Below are positions 8,171 to 17,484 of a stretch of 64,000 nucleotides of DNA, piece after piece. Source of the DNA: Pandoraea communis (GTDB taxonomy: Bacteria > Pseudomonadota > Gammaproteobacteria > Burkholderiales > Burkholderiaceae). Under the pieces are notes generated by a model. That model ran no database searches. It was not told where the DNA came from and saw only the letters and a program-made list of their open reading frames with translations. A program made the position numbers and the translations under genes. The first letter of the stretch is position 1. Each line of letters starts with the position of its first letter. Location of the stretch: positions 124,001 through 188,000 of the forward strand of contig NZ_CABPSJ010000003.1 in assembly GCF_902459745.1 (NCBI RefSeq), given 5' to 3'.

Positions 8171-8797
8171 TCATCGCGGCGGGCGCTTGATGAATCTGAT
8201 TTTGTGTTGATTCAGCAACGTAAGCCAGTCCAATTGTGAGAGACCATAGATAAGGCCAAGCAGAACCAGTTGCGACCCGACAAAGTAAATGCCCGGATAA
8301 CCGCCAAGAGCATCGGCTTTTTCATCCAGTTTGGCCGACGCGAACTGTGCGAGGCTTGTCCATGCAAGGTAGCTCGTCGTTCGGCCAAGAAAGAATGCGA
8401 GTGCAATGGTCTTCAGGCCAAGTCCCGTCAGACCATACGCGATGAAAAGATAGTTCGACGGAAGCGGGCTGAACGCATATAGGAGAAAGACTGTCGCGGT
8501 CACGGTCTTCTTGCGTCCCAACCACGCCGCAGCCACGGCGATGTTCTGTCGGTCGATGTCGCGCATCAGCCGCCCGAGGATCAGCCAGTGAGAGCCCTTC
8601 GCGAGCACCACCCGGCCACCTGTCGCCGCCAGCGCGGCGACCACGGCCATGAGTACCGGATTGAGGTCAGGCTGCCGGAAGCCGATCCACGACAAGACCA
8701 TCCACGTCGGCGGCGCGAACGCGGGCACCACGTTGAGCACAAAGACCGTGCCGAAAAGCAAGATTAGCGTCATCGTGACCTGATCGTATGCGCCCAT
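8171..8797 (-). CDS. Integral membrane protein of unknown function (DedA/VTT-like appearance)
   Basis: 208 residues with five to six hydrophobic segments. An early VPAFAPPTWMVLSW segment and a mid-protein FSPLPSNYLFIAYGLTG loop recall the proline-containing re-entrant loops of DedA/VTT or small-exporter proteins, but the match is weak and I do not assign a family firmly. It starts 3 bp after the stop of the P-type ATPase gene, with the AGGTGA over that stop as its ribosome site, so it is translationally linked to the ATPase and probably works with it or under the same low-oxygen control. Confidence 0.6.
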   Translation of the reverse strand: MGAYDQVTMTLILLFGTVFVLNVVPAFAPPTWMVLSWIGFRQPDLNPVLMAVVAALAATGGRVVLAKGSHWLILGRLMRDIDRQNIAVAAAWLGRKKTVTATVFLLYAFSPLPSNYLFIAYGLTGLGLKTIALAFFLGRTTSYLAWTSLAQFASAKLDEKADALGGYPGIYFVGSQLVLLGLIYGLSQLDWLTLLNQHKIRFIKRPPR

Positions 8798-8800
8798 GCG

Positions 8801-11296
8801 TCACCTTGCGAGCAGCGCTGTCATGGAGAAGAGCCGCGCGAACATGGGGACAGTCATCAGTAGCGTCAGCGCCGCGCCGGTTGCCAGAAGCACCAGCCAG
8901 AGATAAGGGTTGCGCTGACCCGCGCCCGCAACAATGTGTCTGTGGTTCATCACGCGAACGGCGAAAATCAACGCGACATTGCCTAAGACGAGTGACAGAA
9001 AGCCGTAGGTGCGGGCAATGGTTGGATCCAGGCCGCGATAAACCAGCAGTGCATAGACACCGAGCACGGCAAGAGCAACGATGGCGCCAATCGCGAAGCA
9101 CTGGATCATTGCCTTGCCCGACAGCAACGCAATGCCGCCAGCCCGGGGCGGCCGGCGCATCAAGCCGTCGCGCTCCGGCTCATTTTCAAAGACGAGCGAA
9201 CATACGGGATTGATGATCAATTCCAGAAAGACAATGTGTACCGGCCCAAGAAGGGGGGGCCAGCCGAAGATGATCGGGATCATCACGGCGCTCACCATCG
9301 GCACGTGAACGGCGACCGTGTAGCTGATCGCCTGAACGAGGTTGTCGTAGATGCGACGACCCAGGCGGATCGCGGTGACGATTGGCGCGAAGTCGTCTCG
9401 CAGCAGAATCAGTGACGCAATCTCGCGTGCGGCCTCGGCACCGCGATTGCCCATCGCGATACCGATGTGAGCCGACTTGAGCGCAGGTGCATCGTTGACG
9501 CCGTCTCCCGTCATGGCGACCACGTCGCCGCGCGCTTTGAACGCTTCGACAAGCCTTAGCTTTTGTTCCGGCCGGATGCGCGCGAAGACACTGGTCGTGA
9601 GAAGCGCATTTTGAAGCGATGCATCGTCCATCGTGTTTAGCGCCTGACCGGTCAGCAGGTGCCGGGGGTCGATGCCGACCTCCGATGCAATCGCTCGTGC
9701 CGTGGACGGGTAATCCCCTGTGATCATCACGACCCGAATACCTGCTGCACGGCAATCGCCGATCGCTGCGGCCGCATCGGGGCGCACCGGGTCCATCAGA
9801 CCGACCAGTCCGACGAAACTGAAATCGAACGCGTGCGGGTCTGTGGGCCACGGTGAGCCGGGATGATTTGCCTTGGCCACACCAAGCACGCGCAGTCCGC
9901 TGGACGCCATGCGTTCGGCTTCGGCAAGGATGGCTTCGCTGCCGGCACCGTCGAGATGACAGAGCGTACAAACGGCTTCTGGTGCCCCTTTGCATGCGAT
10001 GGCGTGGTGCCCGCGCTCAGGTGCGTGCCATGCGTGCGCCATTGCGGGCAATGCCGACGATAGTTCGTATTCATGGACGAGCGTCCAATCGGTATGCAGG
10101 TGCTCCGCCGGGCGGAGAAATTGACGGCTTGTCTGGTGAAAGGCGCGTTCCATCGGATCGACGGGCTCAATCTCACTGGCGAGGACAAGGTATTCGAGCA
10201 GTTCCTTTAGTGACTCGTCGATTTGTGGTGTGTTCGCATCAATGATCTGTTTCCGCCCTCCGGCCCAAAGGACGCGAACGGACATCAGGTTCTGAGTAAG
10301 TGTGCCGGTTTTGTCGACGCACAATACCGTGGTCTGGCCGAGTGTTTCGATCGCATTCATGCGACGCGTCAGAACGCCGGCGGAGACAATGCGGCGTGCG
10401 CCCAACGCCATGAACACCGTCAGAATCACGGGAATTTCTTCCGGCAGGATTCCCATTGCCAGCGAGATGCCGGCCAGCACGCCGGGCAGCCAGCTATCGT
10501 AGCGCCATCGATAGAGCACGACCAATGCTGCGCACAGCAGTATCGCGAGCATGGCGAAACGCTTGACGAAAAGGCCCGTCTGAATTTGTAGCGGCGAGCG
10601 GCCTTCCTCGATGGTCGACAGCGACTTGCCTATCCGCCCAAGCGCCGTTTGCGCGCCTATCGCGCTCACCGTCATCCAAGCCTGACCCTGCACCACCATC
10701 GAACCGAAAATGAGTCGATTATCTTCACTGTCGATCGCGCTCTTTGCGACCGCCTCCGATTCCCCTGTCAGCAGTGACTCGTCAACGCACAGACCATGGA
10801 CTTCGACGACGACGCCGTCTGCGGGAATCCGTGCACCTTCGTCGACGAAAACCAGATCGCCCGGCACCAGTTCGGCAGCGGATATCAAACGCCGCTCACC
10901 ATCTCGCAGCACCTGTGCACGCGGTGCAGACATTTCGCGAAGCGACGCCAGAACGCGCGCCGTTCGATGACTCTGCACCGCCGTCAGGGCGACGATGGCG
11001 AGAACGAACCCAAGCAACAGGAAGGCTTCGGCCGCGTCGCCGATCACGAAATAGATCGCGCTCGCCGCGAGTAGCAGAATGAACATCGGCTCGCTCAGTA
11101 CGTCGCGAGCGGAATTCCACCAACTGTGGCCCTGCTGTGAATCGATGATGTTCTTGCCGAACTTGGCCCGCAGGCGCTCGACGTTTTCGCTAGAGAGACC
11201 TTGGCGAGCGGGGGCGCGAGGGCCCATGGCAACCGCCTCGCGCGCAGACATGTCGAGCGTGCCTGAATGCGGCTGAACGTCTGATGATTGAGGCAT
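8801..11296 (-). CDS. Cation-translocating P-type ATPase
   Basis: 831 residues, inner membrane. An N-terminal cation-ATPase domain (residues ~15-80) is followed by the actuator domain with LTGES (177-180 TGES), the membrane motif GILPEEIPVILTV (~283-295), the phosphorylation site DKTGTLTQN (D328), and a C-terminal TGDGVNDAPALKSAHIGIAMG hinge. PEEIP replaces the PEGLP of SERCA-like calcium pumps and marks a bacterial subgroup of P2-type ATPases whose ion is not settled. About ten spans are predicted. No strong ribosome site is seen at the ATG at 11296, and an in-frame ATG 15 codons inside is an alternative. First gene of a two-gene operon with the 8171-8797 membrane protein. An FNR-type palindrome lies 98-111 bp upstream. 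Confidence 0.9.
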   Translation of the reverse strand: MPQSSDVQPHSGTLDMSAREAVAMGPRAPARQGLSSENVERLRAKFGKNIIDSQQGHSWWNSARDVLSEPMFILLLAASAIYFVIGDAAEAFLLLGFVLAIVALTAVQSHRTARVLASLREMSAPRAQVLRDGERRLISAAELVPGDLVFVDEGARIPADGVVVEVHGLCVDESLLTGESEAVAKSAIDSEDNRLIFGSMVVQGQAWMTVSAIGAQTALGRIGKSLSTIEEGRSPLQIQTGLFVKRFAMLAILLCAALVVLYRWRYDSWLPGVLAGISLAMGILPEEIPVILTVFMALGARRIVSAGVLTRRMNAIETLGQTTVLCVDKTGTLTQNLMSVRVLWAGGRKQIIDANTPQIDESLKELLEYLVLASEIEPVDPMERAFHQTSRQFLRPAEHLHTDWTLVHEYELSSALPAMAHAWHAPERGHHAIACKGAPEAVCTLCHLDGAGSEAILAEAERMASSGLRVLGVAKANHPGSPWPTDPHAFDFSFVGLVGLMDPVRPDAAAAIGDCRAAGIRVVMITGDYPSTARAIASEVGIDPRHLLTGQALNTMDDASLQNALLTTSVFARIRPEQKLRLVEAFKARGDVVAMTGDGVNDAPALKSAHIGIAMGNRGAEAAREIASLILLRDDFAPIVTAIRLGRRIYDNLVQAISYTVAVHVPMVSAVMIPIIFGWPPLLGPVHIVFLELIINPVCSLVFENEPERDGLMRRPPRAGGIALLSGKAMIQCFAIGAIVALAVLGVYALLVYRGLDPTIARTYGFLSLVLGNVALIFAVRVMNHRHIVAGAGQRNPYLWLVLLATGAALTLLMTVPMFARLFSMTALLAR

Positions 11297-11678
11297 CTGC
11301 GTGGCGTCCGATCCGGAAGAAGATGCTCACGAATTCCGGTGTTGATGGCTGAGTGAACTCCATTCAGCATTACACCACGTTGCGCAGTACCTCTTGACAC
11401 GCGTCAAGGAAGCGCCGAAGGGAGCACATTTACAGTGTCGGGATTGAATGGACAGCGTGCCGAAAGGGCTCGGATCTCTGCCCGGAAGCGGGCACCGACA
11501 AAGCCGATAGGAGGGGGTATTCGTGCCGCGCAGCTACAACTCGGTCACAAGTCTTTGCCGATGACTGCGGATTGCGTGCGTGCGGGAAGGAAAGGGCGAT
11601 CGCGTTGCCCCGGCAAACTAAGTTTTTGCGGAGCGAAAGGAAAAGGGCCTGCATCTCTGCAAGCCCCTTGAATTCGTT
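11297..11678. other. Intergenic stretch without a gene
   Basis: About 380 bases between the P-type ATPase start and the tRNA-Lys 3' end. Apart from the FNR-like palindrome and a -10-like element for the leftward operon, I see no conserved frame or obvious RNA structure. Confidence 0.4.
11394..11407. promoter_or_regulatory. FNR/ANR-like palindrome upstream of the P-type ATPase
   Basis: TTGAC-ACGC-GTCAA (extended CTTGAC...GTCAAG, 11393-11408) has the 5-4-5 architecture of FNR/ANR boxes (TTGAT-N4-ATCAA), with one symmetrical base change in each arm. On the minus strand a TAATGC -10-like element (11368-11373) lies about where a class II FNR site at -41.5 would place it. This implies activation of the ATPase operon under low oxygen. 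The binding protein is inferred. Confidence 0.45.
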
Positions 11679-11754
11679 TGGTAGGCCGTGCGGGATTCGA
11701 ACCTGCGACCAACGGATTAAAAGTCCGCTGCTCTACCAGCTGAGCTAACGACCC
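11679..11754 (-). tRNA. tRNA-Lys (anticodon TTT)
   Basis: 76 nt on the minus strand, beginning GGGTCGTTAGCTCAG and ending GGTTCGAATCCC...CTACCA with an encoded CCA. The acceptor stem pairs GGGTCGT with ACGGCCT (one G-T and one T-G pair). The D-arm GCTCAGCTGGTAGAGC and the T-arm GGTTCGAATCC are canonical. The anticodon loop CTTTTAA puts TTT at 11719-11721 (plus coordinates), reading AAA/AAG lysine codons. No integrated element is seen at its 3' end. Confidence 0.98.
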
Positions 11755-11860
11755 AACGAAGAAAAAGATTATAGCGTCGCGGCCTTTTTACTGTCAATAC
11801 CCGTGCGGCGCAGATACGTCCGAATCGCGGGTATTTCCCGCATACGCGTGCGAATTTCCG

Positions 11861-12976
11861 TCAAACGCTGCGCTCGATGCGCCACATTTGGTACTTGAAT
11901 GCGCAGACGCCGCCCGCGAGAATCGCCATGATCGCGAGAAACGATCCCAGCGCCAGCGTCGATACGCCCGACAAGCCTTGGCCGACCGTGCAGCCCAACG
12001 CCGTCACACCCCCGAAGCCCATCAGCACCCCCCCTACCATGTGGTTTGCCGTGTCTTCAGTGCCCTGAAATCCTTCCCAGCGGAAATTACGCGACACCAG
12101 CGCGTAGACGAATGAGCCGGCGATGACGCCCAGCACGCTGGCGATGCCCAATGTAATGACATTGCTCGTGTCGCTCCACATCATCAACCAGTACAACGTG
12201 AACGCCAGCGGCGAGACGAACGACAGGGCTTCCATCTTCCCGGAGTTCGTGGCAACGAAGCTCTCCTCCAGCGTATTCGGATTCTCGGCAACATAACCGA
12301 TCTTGCCCGAGACATACCACAGCGCCACGATGATCGCTCCCACGACAAAACCGCCCAGCAGATTGTCGAATGTCCAGAATTCGCGTCGTGCAAGCGCCGC
12401 AATCACGAATGCACCGCCAATCACCAGCCCGAGAACGAGCTGCGCGCGGTGGACGTCTGCGCCGAACAGGCCACCCAGCAACGTGGGCAAATCCTGTGAC
12501 GTCGCGAACGTCGTCTGCACGCTGTCGATCGCCGCCACGCGCAGCACCGCGAACACGCCCTTGAGCGTCATGTAAGCCGACAAGCCGATCATCGTGAAGA
12601 CGAGCAGCGACTTCAGATTGCCGCCGCCGATGCGTACCAGCGTCTTGCTGCCGCAACCCGAAGCCAGCACCATGCCGAAGCCGAACAACCATCCGCCAAC
12701 GATATACGACAACCAGGTGAAGCGCGGTGTCGTGTAAATCGCTTTGACCGGATCGATGATGCCCTGCGACGCGAGGATGCCGGTGCCGATGGTCGCCACA
12801 CCGATGGCAAGCCACCACATGCGCATGCGATTCCAGTCACCGATGTTCACGATGTCGGAAAGGGCGCCCATCGTGCAGAAATGCGTGCGTTGGAGCACAG
12901 CACCAAACACGAAGGCCAGACCAAAGGTGAGCCACACAACAGTGTGGGACAGGGCGGTGAGATCGACGTCGGTCAT
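11861..12976 (-). CDS. YeeE/YedE (TsuA-like) sulfur-compound transporter
   Basis: About 371 residues, mostly membrane spans. Three conserved cysteine-containing motifs of the YeeE/YedE family are present: QRTHFCTMGALSD near the N-terminus, MVLASGCGSKTLVR in the middle and TALGCTVGQGLSG near the C-terminus. In TsuA these cysteines relay thiosulfate across the inner membrane, so import of thiosulfate or a related sulfur species is likely. The ATG at 12976 (MTDVDLTALSHTVVW) is chosen as it starts where the family does; a GTG at 13033 would add 19 atypical residues, and neither has a clear ribosome site. No TsuB/TusA-like small partner is adjacent. Confidence 0.87.
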   Translation of the reverse strand: MTDVDLTALSHTVVWLTFGLAFVFGAVLQRTHFCTMGALSDIVNIGDWNRMRMWWLAIGVATIGTGILASQGIIDPVKAIYTTPRFTWLSYIVGGWLFGFGMVLASGCGSKTLVRIGGGNLKSLLVFTMIGLSAYMTLKGVFAVLRVAAIDSVQTTFATSQDLPTLLGGLFGADVHRAQLVLGLVIGGAFVIAALARREFWTFDNLLGGFVVGAIIVALWYVSGKIGYVAENPNTLEESFVATNSGKMEALSFVSPLAFTLYWLMMWSDTSNVITLGIASVLGVIAGSFVYALVSRNFRWEGFQGTEDTANHMVGGVLMGFGGVTALGCTVGQGLSGVSTLALGSFLAIMAILAGGVCAFKYQMWRIERSV

Positions 12977-13308
12977 GAGGCGAGAAGGCGATAGCGGCCG
13001 TGCCCGGCCGTTCGATACATTGTCGCGAGCCACGGGGTGCGGCCGGCATTGTTGTCATCAGACGTGCTGCACAGTTCGTGCGCGAACACGTCGCGGGTGC
13101 GGTCGTCATGTGAGCCTGGCAGTGTTCTGCTGGTGCACACATCCCCTGAGACGCCGCGCCTCGAGCGCTTGGAAAGTCCGTATTCTACTTGAGGCAGCCC
13201 TCGCGCTTGCAAACCCCAAAAACGACAACGCCGCCCAAAGGCGGCGTCGTGCGTTTGACGAGTGTCCTCACACGGAAGGCAGGTTCGCGCAACCTCCCGA
13301 GGGGCGTC
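12977..13308. other. Intergenic stretch between YeeE/YedE and cpoB
   Basis: About 330 bases. It contains the terminator of the Tol-Pal operon (13217-13247) and, beyond it, the presumed promoter of the leftward YeeE/YedE gene. No small gene was recognised. Confidence 0.4.
13217..13247 (-). terminator. Terminator of the Tol-Pal operon
   Basis: Reading leftward: stem ACGCCGCC / GGCGGCGT (13228-13247) with a 4-base loop, followed by TGTCGTTTTTGG. The T-run corresponds to the A-run at 13218-13222. It lies about 60 bp past the cpoB stop, the last gene of the operon. Confidence 0.8.
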
Positions 13309-14052
13309 TTACTTCAGCTTGGCCACACGCTTCTTGGCCTCCGATGCCGATTCGCTGTCCGGGTACTTGGCCACCAAATCATGCAACGTCTTTTTCGCTG
13401 CCGCAATCTGCCCGGATTCCGCCTGGTTGCTGGCGATTGCCAGCATAGCCTCGGCAGCCTTCGGGCTCGTCGGGTACTTCGTCACGATCCCTTGCAGCGT
13501 CGCAGTCGAACCCTTCAGATCCTTGTTGGCGTACTGCGCATTGCCAAGCCAGAACTGTGCTTCGGGTTGATACGGGCTGCCAGGATACTTAGCCGAAAAG
13601 GTCCGGAAATCCGTTTGCGCACCCTTGTAGTCACCGTTGCGGAATTTCGTCAGCGCGGCGTCAAAGACATCTTTCTCGCCCGGTTGGACGGTGCCTGTCA
13701 CGCCGCCGACGGTCATCTGCTGCGGTTCGAATTTCTTCAGACGGCCATCGAGGTCGTTGTAGAAATCCTTTTGACTTTGTTGCAGGTTCGCAAGCTGGTT
13801 TTTCAGATCTTCGTTCTGACCGCGCTGGTCGGCCAGATCACGCTGCAACTGCTGGATCTGGTTGTTCAAATCCAGCACGTTGCGCGTGAGCCCCTCGATC
13901 CGCTGCTTGTCCGAATCCAGACGGCTGCGGATGTCGAGGATCGCTTTGCGCGCCTCGTCGTCGTCGAACAATCCGGCATGCGCGAGCGGACTCAGCACCG
14001 CAGTGCCGAGCATCCCCGCGCAGATCATGTTTTTAAGCAAACGAGACGTCAT
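13309..14052 (-). CDS. cpoB: Cell division coordinator CpoB (YbgF)
   Basis: 247 residues. A Sec signal peptide ending LAHA, then a coiled-coil segment rich in Q, L and D (about residues 35-100) and three C-terminal TPR-like repeats with the phrases FRTFSAKYPGSPYQPEAQFWLGNAQY, IVTKYPTSPKAAEAMLAIA and LVAKYPDSESASEAKKRV. CpoB is periplasmic and couples peptidoglycan synthesis by PBP1B with Tol-driven outer-membrane constriction. Last gene of the Tol-Pal operon, 10 bp after pal, followed by a strong terminator. Confidence 0.96.
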   Translation of the reverse strand: MTSRLLKNMICAGMLGTAVLSPLAHAGLFDDDEARKAILDIRSRLDSDKQRIEGLTRNVLDLNNQIQQLQRDLADQRGQNEDLKNQLANLQQSQKDFYNDLDGRLKKFEPQQMTVGGVTGTVQPGEKDVFDAALTKFRNGDYKGAQTDFRTFSAKYPGSPYQPEAQFWLGNAQYANKDLKGSTATLQGIVTKYPTSPKAAEAMLAIASNQAESGQIAAAKKTLHDLVAKYPDSESASEAKKRVAKLK

Positions 14053-14062
14053 GACGATTCAA

Positions 14063-14563
14063 TCAATAAGCCAGATCGGCGCGACGGTCCTGGGCCCAAC
14101 TAGCTTCGTCGGTACCCGTGGCCTTTTCCTTACCCAGCGAAACGGCTTCCATCTGGTTGGTGTTGGCACCCAGTGCCGACATGGCCTTCACCACGGCTTC
14201 GGCACGTTTCTGACCCAGGGCCAGGTTGTACTCGCTCGTGCCGCGCGGGTCGGTGTTGCCCTGAACCAGCACGTGACGTTGCGAGTACTTGTTCAGGAAG
14301 GCCGAGTGTGCCTGGAGCATCGGCGTGTACTGAGCATCGACGTTGTACTGGTCGAAGCCGAAGTACACGCTACGCTTGGCGAGCGGGCCGTTCGGGTTGT
14401 TCAGTTCGTCAGCCGATGCGTCGACGGGGGCGACAGCGCGGGCGTCGGTCGTGGTCTGACCCTTGTTGGCGTTAGCCTGGTCGTCGAGCTTCACGCCCGA
14501 CGAGCAAGCGGCCAGAGCGGCCAGCGAAGAGATGGCGAGGATGTTACGAAGCAGGGAACTCAT
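14063..14563 (-). CDS. pal: Peptidoglycan-associated lipoprotein Pal
   Basis: 166 residues. A lipoprotein signal peptide with lipobox LAAC (C20) and a linker are followed by an OmpA-C domain: VYFGFDQYNVDAQY, then VQGNTDPRGTSEYNLALGQKRAEAV with the diaminopimelate-binding D and R. Anchored in the outer membrane, it binds peptidoglycan and TolB as part of the Tol-Pal constriction machine. 30 bp after tolB and 10 bp before cpoB. Confidence 0.97.
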   Translation of the reverse strand: MSSLLRNILAISSLAALAACSSGVKLDDQANANKGQTTTDARAVAPVDASADELNNPNGPLAKRSVYFGFDQYNVDAQYTPMLQAHSAFLNKYSQRHVLVQGNTDPRGTSEYNLALGQKRAEAVVKAMSALGANTNQMEAVSLGKEKATGTDEASWAQDRRADLAY

Positions 14564-14593
14564 ATGAGCCTCCGATTGATGTTGCTGTTGATG

Positions 14594-15886
14594 TTATTGC
14601 ATGAAAGGGCCCCAGGAGGGTTCGCGAACTTCCCCTCCTCGGACCTGAAGAATCTGCCGGGTTTGCCCGTCCACCGAGACTGCTGCAAGAACCTTGCGGC
14701 CGCCAGACTGCGTTGCATAAAGAATGTACTTGCCGTTTGCGGCAAAACTCGGTGACTCGTCGTGGCTGGTGTCGGTCAGAGCCGTAACATCGCCAGTACT
14801 CATATCCTGCACGCACAGCTTGAATCCGCCGCCTTGACGCGCGATAAACGCGAGCAACTTGCCATCGGGACTGATTCGCGGGCTGACGTTGTAACTCCCC
14901 TTGAAGGTGACGCGCTGCGCTCCGCCTTCACCTTCGCCACCGGCCGGCATCTTGTAGATTTGCGGACCACCGCCACGATCGCTCGTGAAGTAGATCCATT
15001 TGCCGTCCGGGGAATACTGCGGTTCGGTGTCGATCGCGCCGCTGCGCGACAGACGCTTGAGGCCACCGCCATTGGCGTTGACCTGATAGATCTGCGTATT
15101 GCCGTCACGCGAAAGCGCCACGGCGAGCCTGCTGCCGTCCGGTGACCACGACGGTGCGGAGTTGTTGCCCTTCTCGTTGGCCAGCACGGCGCGGCGGCCC
15201 GTCGGCAGATCGTGGATGTACACGACCGGCTTGCGCTTCTCGAACGAAACGTACGCCACCTTGGTGCCGTCCGGCGACCATGCAGGCGAGATGATCGGCT
15301 CGCGGCTATTGAGCGCGACGCGCGCATCCTGACCGTCGGAATCCGAAATTTGCAACTGGTAGTTGCTGCCGCTATGCAGAACGTACGACAGACGCGTGGC
15401 GAACACACCGCGGTCGCCCAGCAGCTTCTGATAGATGTAGTCGGCAATCTTGTGTGCGGTCAGCCGGAGATTCGCCGCAGAAGAGGTGAGGGCCAGGCCG
15501 CCGAGCGGTTGACCGTTCACGGCGTCGTACAGACGGAAGCTGACCTGGAAGTTGCCGTTACCCGCCGGGGCGATCGTGCCGGAGACGAACGCGTTCGCGC
15601 CCTTGGCGCGCCACGTGCCGAGATCGACCGAATCGTCCACGCCAACGGTGGCGCCGCCCGTATCGATCTGGTTGAAGCGGCCGCTGTTGCTCAGGTCGGC
15701 CTTGATCACGGACACGATGTCCGTCGGCGCGACGCCTTTGAAGTTCGACACGGCGATCGGGTAGCGATTGGTACCGACGCCATTGATCTCGACGGTGAGC
15801 GGGGTCTGCGCATGGGCGATCGTGCACGCTGCGGTGAGCCAGGTGGCTACCAGCGCACGCCATGCATATTGACTGGAAATTCGCAT
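14594..15886 (-). CDS. tolB: Tol-Pal system periplasmic protein TolB
   Basis: 430 residues. An N-terminal signal peptide ending AHA|QTP, an alpha/beta N-domain (residues ~25-160), then a six-bladed beta-propeller with repeated [23 protein letters not shown] motifs. Periplasmic; cycles between Pal and TolA. Full length. 30 bp before pal; about 100 bp separate it from tolA, without an obvious promoter. Confidence 0.97.
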   Translation of the reverse strand: MRISSQYAWRALVATWLTAACTIAHAQTPLTVEINGVGTNRYPIAVSNFKGVAPTDIVSVIKADLSNSGRFNQIDTGGATVGVDDSVDLGTWRAKGANAFVSGTIAPAGNGNFQVSFRLYDAVNGQPLGGLALTSSAANLRLTAHKIADYIYQKLLGDRGVFATRLSYVLHSGSNYQLQISDSDGQDARVALNSREPIISPAWSPDGTKVAYVSFEKRKPVVYIHDLPTGRRAVLANEKGNNSAPSWSPDGSRLAVALSRDGNTQIYQVNANGGGLKRLSRSGAIDTEPQYSPDGKWIYFTSDRGGGPQIYKMPAGGEGEGGAQRVTFKGSYNVSPRISPDGKLLAFIARQGGGFKLCVQDMSTGDVTALTDTSHDESPSFAANGKYILYATQSGGRKVLAAVSVDGQTRQILQVRGGEVREPSWGPFMQ

Positions 15887-15988
15887 GCGTTAGATTAGTC
15901 AGTTACGCGTTGCAACGGCCATTTTTACCACATCCAGATGAAAATGGACTCGCATCGCTCGGTTTTCGTTCCCGTTTGACAACATTCC

Positions 15989-17032
15989 TCAGCCCTTTGG
16001 CCGGAGGTGAATGTCGAGCGTCGGGGGCGGAGCCTTACCGTCGACACCGCGCGGCAAGGGGTCTGATTTCTTGATGGCAGCCATGGCGGCGGCGTCCCAC
16101 GCGGGATTGCCGCTCGACTTCGTCAATTGCATCGACAGGATGCTGCCGTCCGGTGCAATACGTACGGCGACAATGGCTTGCGGGTTGCCCGTCGTATCGC
16201 CGGCATAGGCAATATTCGGCATGACCTTGGCACGCACACGTTCGGCATAGCCGGCCGCGCCGGTACCGCCGCCGCCGGCGCCCGTCCCACCCGCCTGTGT
16301 GCCGAGACCGTTGCCGTTGGCGCCTGGCGTGCCGTTAGCCATGCCGCGCAATGCTGCCAGTCGCTCGGAGCGCGCGGCATCGGCCGCCTTCTGCGCGGCT
16401 GCTTCCTTCGCGGCCTTGGCCTTGGCAGCCTTGTCTTCCGCAACCTTTTTCTCGGCGTCTGCCTTCTTCTGGGCATCGGCCTGTTGCTGCTGCTTCACCT
16501 GTTCGGCCTTCTTGGCGTCCTCTTCTTTCTGACGCTTCAACTCGTCGGCCTTCTTCTGATCGTTCAGCTTCTGCTGGCGTGCGGCGTCCTCTGCGGCCGC
16601 TTTCTTGCGGGCGAGTTCGGCGGCCGCCTGCTGCTCGGCGAGTTGCTTCTGCTTGAGGGCTTCCTGACGCGCCTTTTCCTGTTGCGCCTCGAGCAGACGC
16701 GCCTGCTCGGCGGCTTGCTGTTCCTGCTTGCGCTTCTTCTGCTGGAGGGCGATGTCGGCGTCTTCTGCCTGCGGCGTGGGCGCGGCGATGGCGGGCGGCG
16801 CGGGTGTCGGCGCAGGCGTCACCACCGGTGGTGTCGGCTCAACAACTTCAGAAGGCGTCCACAGTTCGGCTTCGGAGCCGGCTGGCGAGCTGTTCTGCCA
16901 GCGCATGCCGTAGAAGAGCAGCGCAAACAGCAACGCATGCATGAACAGCGCGAGGAGAAATGCCCGCCCCGTGCCGCGCTCATCCTTGCGCGGGCCAATG
17001 GGACGGTCGGAACGGGCTACAGTGCGGCTCAT
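15989..17032 (-). CDS. tolA: Tol-Pal system inner-membrane protein TolA
   Basis: 347 residues. One N-terminal span (FLLALFMHALLFALLFYGM), a proline-rich linker, then a long alanine/lysine/glutamine-rich helix (about residues 90-215) and a C-terminal TonB-like domain with YAERVRAKVMPNIAY, DGSILSMQLTKSSGNPAWDAAAMAAI and PLPRG. It spans the periplasm to pull on TolB/Pal using the TolQR motor. Its ATG overlaps the tolR stop by four bases (ATGA), indicating translational coupling. The protein's low complexity gives rise to long false frames on the other strand. Confidence 0.97.
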   Translation of the reverse strand: MSRTVARSDRPIGPRKDERGTGRAFLLALFMHALLFALLFYGMRWQNSSPAGSEAELWTPSEVVEPTPPVVTPAPTPAPPAIAAPTPQAEDADIALQQKKRKQEQQAAEQARLLEAQQEKARQEALKQKQLAEQQAAAELARKKAAAEDAARQQKLNDQKKADELKRQKEEDAKKAEQVKQQQQADAQKKADAEKKVAEDKAAKAKAAKEAAAQKAADAARSERLAALRGMANGTPGANGNGLGTQAGGTGAGGGGTGAAGYAERVRAKVMPNIAYAGDTTGNPQAIVAVRIAPDGSILSMQLTKSSGNPAWDAAAMAAIKKSDPLPRGVDGKAPPPTLDIHLRPKG

Positions 17033-17463
17033 TTCTGCTTGACGAGCAGGCCCACGCGCTTGACGCCCTGGGCCTTGAGATCGGACATCACATTCATGAC
17101 GATTTCATAGCGCACCGATTTATCGGCGGCAATGACGACCGGCTGATCCGGGTTCGCGGCCTGACGGCCTTGCAGGAAACCGGTCAGATCGCCCCCGCTC
17201 ATGCGCTGCTCGATGGTGTTCTCACCATCCTTGTAGCGCACCAGCATGCGGTTATCGGCTTCGATATTGACGACCACCGGCGGTGTTTGCTGCTGCGGGC
17301 TCGCGTTAGCCACGCTCGGCAAATTGACGATCGACGGCGCCACCAGCGGTGCGGCCACCATGAAGATGACGAGCAGCACCAGCATCACGTCGATGTACGG
17401 TACGACGTTGATGTCCGCCATGGCGCGACGGCCGCGGCGAGCGTTGCGCATAGAACCTGCCAT
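17029..17463 (-). CDS. tolR: Tol-Pal system protein TolR
   Basis: 144 residues of the ExbD/TolR family. One N-terminal span, in INVVPYIDVMLVLLVIFMVAAPLV, carries the essential membrane aspartate of the proton channel, followed by a periplasmic domain ending VGLLVKQK. With TolQ it forms the proton-driven motor for TolA. 21 bp after tolQ; its stop overlaps the tolA start. Confidence 0.97.
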   Translation of the reverse strand: MAGSMRNARRGRRAMADINVVPYIDVMLVLLVIFMVAAPLVAPSIVNLPSVANASPQQQTPPVVVNIEADNRMLVRYKDGENTIEQRMSGGDLTGFLQGRQAANPDQPVVIAADKSVRYEIVMNVMSDLKAQGVKRVGLLVKQK

Positions 17464-17484
17464 GTCTCGGCGCTCCCGGAGTGC

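Noticed and set aside
11679-11754. tRNA-Lys as an integration site of a mobile island
   Set aside because: No integrase, no repeated 3' tRNA fragment and no change in gene type on either side within the window.
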